11,108 nucleotides of DNA, taken from CAMLKC01 sp035493555 (GTDB lineage: Bacteria > Patescibacteriota > Saccharimonadia > Saccharimonadales > Saccharimonadaceae). Within the stretch, counting starts at the first letter, position 1; each line of letters starts with the position of its first letter. Below are positions 6,994 through 11,108 of this stretch, in pieces. The notes below the pieces were generated by a model. It was not told the origin of the DNA. It searched no databases and worked only from the letters and a program-made list of their open reading frames with translations. A program made the position numbers and the translations under genes. The DNA lies in contig DATJIC010000046.1 in assembly GCA_035493555.1 (NCBI GenBank), positions 1 to 11,108 on the forward strand, in the 5' to 3' direction.

Positions 6994-7509
6994 TTAGAGT
7001 GCCGCTTCGACGGCAGCCCAGGTGGCTTCTGGGTTGTCTTCAGGGACAATAATGGTAACTTGGTCACCAATATTAATGCGGAAGTAGGTGACGCTGGCAA
7101 GAAGGATACGGTATTCGCGGCCATTGGCTTCTACGTAGTAGGCGCCGTCGTGTTGAACAAGCGTTCCGATAATCTGGCGGCGTTCAACCGGCCCGATTTG
7201 CTTGTAAATAAAACCGCCGTCGTCGGCAATGGTGAGTTTAAGAATGTCACCTTCGACCAGCTTGGACTTGCTTGCGTAGTTTGCTGGAACGGGGTAACTT
7301 TTGCCGTCTGGGCCGATCATGATCTGGCCGTCAAAAACGCCCTCAACGATCTTTCCGCTGACGTCCTCTTGGCTGCTGCGCGGCGTAACAACGTTACCAT
7401 CCTCGCCCACAATGCTGATGAGGAGTTCTTTGGCGGCTGCCAGATTTGTTTCTGCCTCTTGTATAAGCGATCGTAGTCGCTTAACTTGTTTCTCGGGTAG
7501 TTCAGACAT
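6994..7509 (-). CDS. Protein of unknown function: N-terminal helix plus two similar beta-rich units
   Basis: I do not recognise this 171-residue protein. Residues about 5-34 form a charged helix likely to make a coiled coil (heptad-like Leu/Ile/Val spacing). After a linker come two units of similar pattern: about 55-94 and 113-155. Each begins with a hydrophobic-Gly strand, has a DGKSYPV or NGREYRI hairpin, then an Ala-containing segment, and ends with GD followed by alternating hydrophobics (GDILKLTI; GDQVTIIV). This suggests a duplicated small beta-barrel such as an OB- or SH3-like fold, but that is inference. No signal peptide or membrane segment is visible, so it is probably cytoplasmic. 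I chose the ATG at 7509 over a TTG at 7521. It has its own strong promoter and is followed 10 bases later by the DUF2797 gene. Confidence 0.8.
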   Translation of the reverse strand: MSELPEKQVKRLRSLIQEAETNLAAAKELLISIVGEDGNVVTPRSSQEDVSGKIVEGVFDGQIMIGPDGKSYPVPANYASKSKLVEGDILKLTIADDGGFIYKQIGPVERRQIIGTLVQHDGAYYVEANGREYRILLASVTYFRINIGDQVTIIVPEDNPEATWAAVEAAL

Positions 7510-7556
7510 GGTAACTCGCAATTTCCTTTGTCTATTTTTGTGTAGTATTAACCCTA

Positions 7557-7585
7557 TATATACCAGTCTGTAGGTAGTCTGTCAA
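7557..7585 (-). promoter_or_regulatory. Near-consensus sigma-70 promoter with an internal direct repeat
   Basis: A perfect -35 TTGACA (7580-7585) is followed by a 17-base spacer and TATATA (7557-7562), with TGG just before it giving an extended -10. The predicted start near 7550 gives a leader of about 40 bases to the ATG at 7509. The 7-mer ACAGACT occurs twice (plus-strand 7565-7571 and 7576-7582) with an 11-base period, spanning the end of the -35 and the spacer. Confidence 0.75.
7565..7582 (-). repeat. Direct repeat ACAGACT x2, 11-bp period, candidate operator
   Basis: Two exact copies of ACAGACT are separated by ACCT, putting them on the same helix face within the promoter. A repressor bound there would block sigma contacts. 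The repeat is visible; the operator role is inferred. Confidence 0.5.
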
Positions 7586-7588
7586 TCC

Positions 7589-8104
7589 CTAGCTATGCAC
7601 CCATGTTTGCCAGGTGTTAGCCGCGTACATACCCGACGAAACCAGTCCTAATCCTAACTTAGTATTGCAGATGTTTGTCCCGCTTGAAAAATCGGCTTTG
7701 GTGATAGTGGTATTCTGGAAACCATCCTGCGTGATCAGAAAAACGCTGCCGGTTTTACTAAGCGCGACCAGCGCGAACGACTGGTAGTCGGTGGTATTTA
7801 TACAATAAACATAATTAACCGTCGTAGTAACGTCGTAAGAGTTTTTTGTCGCCGTTACATTAAGCGAATCCAGATCGGGGGTTTTTGTCCGGGGAAACTG
7901 GTGCGCAGCGGATGAACTGACCCTGAATGATTCAAAGAGGCCCGACGCATTATCAAGATCCGACTTTACTGCAGCGTCGTAAGAGCCGTTTTGGAGGTTA
8001 TTGTAGACAACAAGCGTCATTGCCGCAAGAATGACAATGATAGTAATAACGACTAACAGTTCAACGATGGTAAAGCCTCTACGCAAAGGTTCTATTCTGC
8101 TCAT
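7589..8104 (-). CDS. Type IV prepilin-like (pseudopilin) protein
   Basis: With the start chosen here the protein has 171 residues. It carries a classic class III signal: a short basic leader ending in EPLRRG (5-10), prepilin peptidase cleavage expected between G10 and F11, then FTIVELLVV with Glu at mature position 5, and a hydrophobic helix to about residue 33. The remainder is a soluble globular part with two Cys (C101, C146) that could form a disulfide. It would be inserted in the membrane and assembled into, or assist, a type IV pilus or competence machine. The frame is open upstream to an ATG at 8203 that overlaps the ilvA stop as ATGA. I prefer ATG 8104 because a promoter directly upstream predicts a transcript beginning about 4 bases before it, and the leader length is then typical. 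No other pilus gene is in the window. Confidence 0.85.
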   Translation of the reverse strand: MSRIEPLRRGFTIVELLVVITIIVILAAMTLVVYNNLQNGSYDAAVKSDLDNASGLFESFRVSSSAAHQFPRTKTPDLDSLNVTATKNSYDVTTTVNYVYCINTTDYQSFALVALSKTGSVFLITQDGFQNTTITKADFSSGTNICNTKLGLGLVSSGMYAANTWQTWVHS

Positions 8105-8114
8105 GCTTGCGTTC

Positions 8115-8143
8115 ATTGTAGCAATAGTTGTAGGTAAGCTCAA
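8115..8143 (-). promoter_or_regulatory. Promoter of the prepilin gene, predicting a leaderless mRNA
   Basis: TTGAGC (8138-8143), a 17-base spacer, and TGC-TACAAT (-10 at 8115-8120) form an extended -10 promoter. The predicted start near 8108 is about 4 bases before the ATG at 8104. No Shine-Dalgarno sequence is visible before that ATG, in keeping with leaderless initiation. The in-frame ATG at 8116 overlaps the -10 and would not be in this transcript. Confidence 0.65.
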
Positions 8144-8199
8144 GCGGCGTGTTTTCCACATTTTTTCTAGAGGTAAGGCTAAAAACGTTGTCATTTTTA

Positions 8200-9708
8200 T
8201 CATTGGACGAACAGCTGGACTCCCTTGTTTTGGTCGAGGCGCGTGTAGGTAAAGCCGCTTGCCGCCAGGTTTGTTTCAAGTTTTTTTCTCTCGCTGCTTT
8301 CAAAACCGATGAGGACGCTTCCCTGGTCACTGGCGGCAGACCGGTAGTGGAAGAGGCTGATATTCCATTCGTCGCCTACGGCGGTTAAAAAGTCGGCAAG
8401 CGCGCGCGGCCGTTCAGGAAATGTTATTTCGTACATATGCTCGTCTACCGCATGGCCGGAGGGTCCGCCAATCATGTGCCGGAGATGCTCTTTGGTAATA
8501 TCATCGCCTGAAAGATCGGAATTGTCGTAGTGATGCAGGGCCATCTTGTGTATGAGTGTCTGCTTATCGCGGGCGCTGCTTGTGGTAAGGCCAACTAAGA
8601 CGTGGGCGTGATGGCGGCTGCTGAGCCGGTAACTAAACTCGTTAATATTATGGCCGTTCACTATATCGGTACAAAATTTTCTCAGCGCGCCAGGTTGTTC
8701 TGGCAGACTGACGGCAAAAACAGCCTCCTTGCCCGACCCTATAAGTGTCCGTTCGGCAACCTGCTGCAAACGCTCGAAGGTCATGTTTGCGCCCGAGCAG
8801 ATAGCAACGGGGCGGGCATTTTTTGGCAAGCCGTAAGTAACAATGCCGGCAATGGCAAGCGCGCCGGCAGGCTCGACGATACTGCGGGTGTCCTCGAACA
8901 TGCTTTTGGTGGCGGCGCAGATTTCGTCGGTTGTTACGGTGATAAAATCATCTACCTTATCGCGCGCGATCCGGAATGTCTCCTCGCCAACCTGCTTAAC
9001 GGCTACTCCGTCGGCAAAAATACCCACATGCGGCAACACCACCCGCTCGCCACTCGCTACGCTGAGCTGCATGGCGTTGCTATCCTGCGGCTCAACGCTG
9101 ATAATTTTAACGTCCGGACGGACAGCTTTGACGTAACTGGCAATGCCTGCAATGAGACCTCCTCCGCCAACTGGCACAAATATGTGGGTAACGCCCGGCT
9201 GCTGCTCGATAATTTCTTGCCCGATCGTTCCCTGTCCTGCAATAACTAGTGGGTCATCGAACGGATGGATATACGTGCGCCCTGTTTTGGCCACGCGCTT
9301 TTTACAGTACTCTGCTGCTTCTGAGTAGCTGTCGCCCGCTAGCTCTACCTCGGCGCCATAACTTTTTACGGCGTCTATTTTAATACCTGGTGTCGTGCGC
9401 GGCATAATAATAAGTGCGCTAATGCCCAGCCGCTTTGCTGCTAGTGCGACACCTTGCGCATGGTTGCCGGCGCTTGCGGCAATAATGCCGCTTGCCTGCT
9501 CTTTTTGGCTTAGCTGGGCAATTTTATTGTAGGCACCACGCAGTTTAAAGCTATGTACCGGCTGGAGATCCTCGCGTTTTAAATAAACATTGCAGCCGAT
9601 CTGTGCGCTAAGCTTTGCGGCCCAATCGAGCGGCGTTTTTGACGCAACGTCGTACACGCGCGTTGTTAGGATTTCTTTTACGGTGGTATCGATAGTTATA
9701 GGGCTCAT
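8200..9708 (-). CDS. ilvA: Threonine ammonia-lyase (biosynthetic threonine deaminase) IlvA
   Basis: This 502-residue PLP enzyme converts threonine to 2-oxobutyrate and ammonia, the first committed step to isoleucine. The catalytic domain (about 1-320) shows the PLP lysine in HSFKLRGA (K55), ASAGNHAQG (79-86), the phosphate-binding GGGGL (181-185) and the pyridine-contact Ser in CSGAN (S305). Two ACT-like domains follow, at about 328-400 (starting with FAVSLPEQPGALRKF) and 424-498 (starting with YEITFPERPRALADF). This two-domain C-terminus is that of the isoleucine-inhibited, valine-activated biosynthetic type, about the length of E. coli IlvA, and not the short catabolic TdcB type. The start overlaps the ridA stop as ATGA, and a perfect AAGGAGG 4 bases upstream lies inside the ridA tail. 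It is the last gene of the ilvB-ilvN-ridA-ilvA run. Confidence 0.97.
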   Translation of the reverse strand: MSPITIDTTVKEILTTRVYDVASKTPLDWAAKLSAQIGCNVYLKREDLQPVHSFKLRGAYNKIAQLSQKEQASGIIAASAGNHAQGVALAAKRLGISALIIMPRTTPGIKIDAVKSYGAEVELAGDSYSEAAEYCKKRVAKTGRTYIHPFDDPLVIAGQGTIGQEIIEQQPGVTHIFVPVGGGGLIAGIASYVKAVRPDVKIISVEPQDSNAMQLSVASGERVVLPHVGIFADGVAVKQVGEETFRIARDKVDDFITVTTDEICAATKSMFEDTRSIVEPAGALAIAGIVTYGLPKNARPVAICSGANMTFERLQQVAERTLIGSGKEAVFAVSLPEQPGALRKFCTDIVNGHNINEFSYRLSSRHHAHVLVGLTTSSARDKQTLIHKMALHHYDNSDLSGDDITKEHLRHMIGGPSGHAVDEHMYEITFPERPRALADFLTAVGDEWNISLFHYRSAASDQGSVLIGFESSERKKLETNLAASGFTYTRLDQNKGVQLFVQ

Positions 9709-10070
9709 GCTGCCTCCTTGCAGGCAACAGCCTCAATTTCGACAAGCAGCGGCGCATCGCCAACTCGGGGCAGTTCCTGAACACCCACCGTACTGCGTGC
9801 TGGCCGTGGTGCGGCAAATACTTTCTCGTATACATCGTTCATGGCTTCAAAATTATCCATACTGGTAAGAAAAACAGTGGTTTTTACGATATCGTCCAGG
9901 CTAGCTCCTTCGCTTTCGAGGACCTTTTTTAGGTTGTTGAGCGCTTGTTCTGTTTGCTGCAGAATGCCGTTTTTAGCCTGTTTGGTTGTTGGGTCTATGC
10001 CGATTTGTCCTGATACGAACAGGAGACTGCCCGCCCGGCGGACGGGCGTGTACGGGCCATAAGTGGTCAT
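9705..10070 (-). CDS. ridA: RidA-family 2-iminobutanoate/2-iminopropanoate deaminase
   Basis: This 121-residue protein belongs to the YjgF/YER057c/UK114 (RidA) family, usual length about 125-130. Visible signatures are LLFVSGQIGIDP (17-27), the QT-x-QAL-NL helix (39-47), DDIVKTTVFL (59-68), the MNDVY motif (77-81), the catalytic Arg in PARSTV (R92), and VEIEAVA at the end (E112). The Arg and Glu are those needed for imine hydrolysis in active RidA. It removes the reactive 2-aminobutenoate/2-aminoacrylate products released by PLP enzymes such as IlvA, which is encoded immediately downstream. Its ATG overlaps the ilvN TAA by one base (TAATG), with an AAGGAA 7 bases upstream. Its last codons contain the ribosome site of ilvA. 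Codons 8-14 can form a GC-rich hairpin. Confidence 0.95.
   Translation of the reverse strand: MTTYGPYTPVRRAGSLLFVSGQIGIDPTTKQAKNGILQQTEQALNNLKKVLESEGASLDDIVKTTVFLTSMDNFEAMNDVYEKVFAAPRPARSTVGVQELPRVGDAPLLVEIEAVACKEAA
9713..9719 (-). promoter_or_regulatory. Perfect Shine-Dalgarno AAGGAGG for ilvA inside the ridA C-terminus
   Basis: AAGGAGG encodes the Lys-Glu pair of the RidA tail and sits 4 bases before the ilvA ATG. It is the strongest ribosome site in the window and should ensure high or coupled translation of ilvA. Confidence 0.85.
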
Positions 10071-10327
10071 TAGGATTCCTTTTCTACGACGCTAATAACG
10101 TCGATGAGCTTATTAAGTTGCAATGAAATTTGGTGTGAAATACCGGGCTTACCGAATGCGGTGATCGTCATGAGTGACCGGCTCTCTTGCTGCGGGTCGG
10201 CTGCCACGTGCAGGGCTTCGATATTATGGCCACGGCGGCCAAAAATTTGAGCGCACCGTACAAGGACCCCGGGATTGTTGCGTATTGTCAGCGTGAGTGT
10301 ATAGGTATGGTCGTCGTTTTGTTTCAT
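10070..10327 (-). CDS. ilvN: Acetolactate synthase small (regulatory) subunit, short ACT-only form
   Basis: This 85-residue protein matches the N-terminal ACT domain of acetolactate synthase small subunits: NNPGVLVRCAQIFGRRGHNI (17-36), SLMTIT (51-56) and QLNKLIDVISV (70-80). It would bind the IlvB large subunit, stimulate it and mediate valine feedback. The common IlvN/IlvH is about 160-170 residues with a second C-terminal domain, which is missing here. The length is like IlvM of E. coli isozyme II, but the sequence motifs read more like the IlvN/IlvH ACT domain. Nothing suggests a frameshift: the TAA overlaps the ridA ATG in a clean TAATG, so the short form is the intended gene end. Its own ATG overlaps the ilvB TAA by one base, with GGGAG 7 bases upstream. 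Confidence 0.93.
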   Translation of the reverse strand: MKQNDDHTYTLTLTIRNNPGVLVRCAQIFGRRGHNIEALHVAADPQQESRSLMTITAFGKPGISHQISLQLNKLIDVISVVEKES

Positions 10328-11108
10328 TAGGTACTCCCTGTTGGTTTTTCAAGTTGTGCGGTTGGTGCCGTAACCAGCATGTGCTCGTAGCCTTTGCCGG
10401 CTGGGATCATTGGGTAAACGTTATCTGTTTTTATGACTTCGCAGTTGATAAGTACCGGTCCGTCGTTGTAATTAAGCGCTTCGGCCACTTTTGCTTTGAC
10501 ATCTTCCGGGTGTTCGATATTGATTGCCTTTATGCCATAGCTTTGTGCCAGCAGGACAAAATCGGGGTTGCCGACAAGGTCAACGCCGCTGAGGCGGTTG
10601 TCGTAAAATAGTTCCTGCCATTGGCGGACCATTCCGAGGTAATGATTATTAAGAACGAAGATCTTGATAGGCAACTTGTGAATTGCTGCCGTTGCTAGTT
10701 CATACAAGGTCATCTGAAAGCCGCCGTCGCCCACAAACGACACCACTTGCTTGTGCGGCGCGGCAAACTGGGCACCAATGCTGCTTGGCAGACCAAACCC
10801 CATCGTGCCGGCGCCTCCCGAGCTCACCCATTGGCGCGGGTGCTTGACTTTGTAAAACTGCGCTGCCCACATTTGATGCTGCCCGACGTCTGTGGTGACG
10901 ATGGCTTCGCCTTTGGTATGACGCATGACGGCATCTATAACATGCTGCTGAGTCAGCCCGTTAGTATCGCTATATCCAAGCGGAAAACGTTTTTTATACC
11001 CCGCAATACGGTGCTGCCACGCGCTGTGTTTGCTCTCCTGCCCCGTTACGCAGAGTGCCTGCAAGAAAGCGCGGGCGTCAGAACGTATGGCAAGGTCGGG
11101 TTGTACAG
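10327..11108 (-). CDS. ilvB: Acetolactate synthase large subunit, C-terminal part (5' end beyond window)
   Basis: The visible 259 residues are the C-terminal TPP-binding domain of the acetolactate synthase catalytic subunit, which condenses pyruvate with pyruvate or 2-oxobutyrate. Seen are the SGGAGTMGFGLPSSIGA segment, the TPP/Mg motif from GDGGFQMTLYELAT through to LNN, and HYLGMVRQWQELFYDNRLSG, all close to E. coli IlvB/IlvI. The frame continues without a stop to the right edge, so roughly the first 300 residues lie outside. The TTG at 11064 is not a start. The TAA at its end overlaps the ilvN ATG. Any promoter or attenuator of the operon would be upstream of the window. Confidence 0.97.
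   Translation of the reverse strand, partial: VQPDLAIRSDARAFLQALCVTGQESKHSAWQHRIAGYKKRFPLGYSDTNGLTQQHVIDAVMRHTKGEAIVTTDVGQHQMWAAQFYKVKHPRQWVSSGGAGTMGFGLPSSIGAQFAAPHKQVVSFVGDGGFQMTLYELATAAIHKLPIKIFVLNNHYLGMVRQWQELFYDNRLSGVDLVGNPDFVLLAQSYGIKAINIEHPEDVKAKVAEALNYNDGPVLINCEVIKTDNVYPMIPAGKGYEHMLVTAPTAQLEKPTGST

Noticed and set aside
6984..7124. N-terminal extension of the DUF2797 protein to 340 residues
   Set aside because: It would overlap the 171-aa gene by 131 bases in another frame and adds a low-complexity segment without family similarity; ATG 6983 fits the gene junction better.
8105..8203. Prepilin start at 8203 overlapping the ilvA stop
   Set aside because: ATGA overlap is attractive, but no good ribosome site precedes it, it gives a 43-residue leader, and a clear promoter lies inside that stretch. 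Kept only as an alternative.
8602..9249. Plus-strand open frame of 215 codons opposite ilvA
   Set aside because: Antisense to the conserved catalytic and ACT regions of IlvA, with no recognisable domain.

Overview
The window is a compact block of thirteen protein genes, all on the minus strand and read from the right edge to the left edge. Gaps are very short and several start and stop codons overlap. UGA works as a normal stop (ilvA, ridA and the DUF2797 gene all end in it), which excludes the recoded Gracilibacteria/SR1 lineages. Base composition is near 50% GC by eye. The protein style (a DHH protein with an ENPDGDS first motif, a GT-C membrane protein of the kind frequent in CPR bacteria, a prepilin, a small conserved-looking protein of unknown function) suggests Patescibacteria/CPR, most likely Saccharibacteria (TM7). 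This placement is from memory and was not tested; I hold it at about 0.6.

Right third (about 8200-11108): an ilvB-ilvN-ridA-ilvA operon. It encodes the end of the acetolactate synthase large subunit, an unusually short ACT-only small subunit, a RidA imine deaminase, and a full-length threonine deaminase with two ACT-like regulatory domains. Every internal junction is a 1- or 4-base overlap. IlvA makes 2-oxobutyrate, RidA clears the reactive enamine/imine by-products, and IlvBN condenses 2-oxobutyrate or pyruvate into the isoleucine/valine pathway. Host-dependent CPR bacteria usually lack such biosynthesis, so this operon is the main metabolic surprise.

Middle (about 6100-8200): a type IV prepilin-like protein with its own promoter that predicts a leaderless mRNA. 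Next comes a near-consensus promoter with an 11-bp-phased direct repeat between -35 and -10. It drives a 171-residue protein of unknown function (N-terminal helix plus two similar beta-rich units) and then a DUF2797 protein with a four-cysteine site.

Left half (1 to about 6070): a replication/recombination block in the order dnaX, dnaB, GT-C membrane glycosyltransferase-like gene, ybaB/ebfC, recR, DHH phosphoesterase (cut by the left edge). The common dnaX-ybaB-recR cluster is here interrupted by dnaB and the membrane gene. Both DnaX and RecR have lost the cysteines of their family zinc modules, while ATPase, HhH and Toprim motifs remain.

I see no RNA gene, insertion sequence, CRISPR array, phage gene or defence island, and no intergenic stretch as long as 100 bases. 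I do not see a clearly new multi-gene system. The best leads are the paired zinc-module losses, the ilv operon in a probable reduced genome, the 171-aa/DUF2797 pair with its repeat-bearing promoter, and the two leaderless-type promoters.
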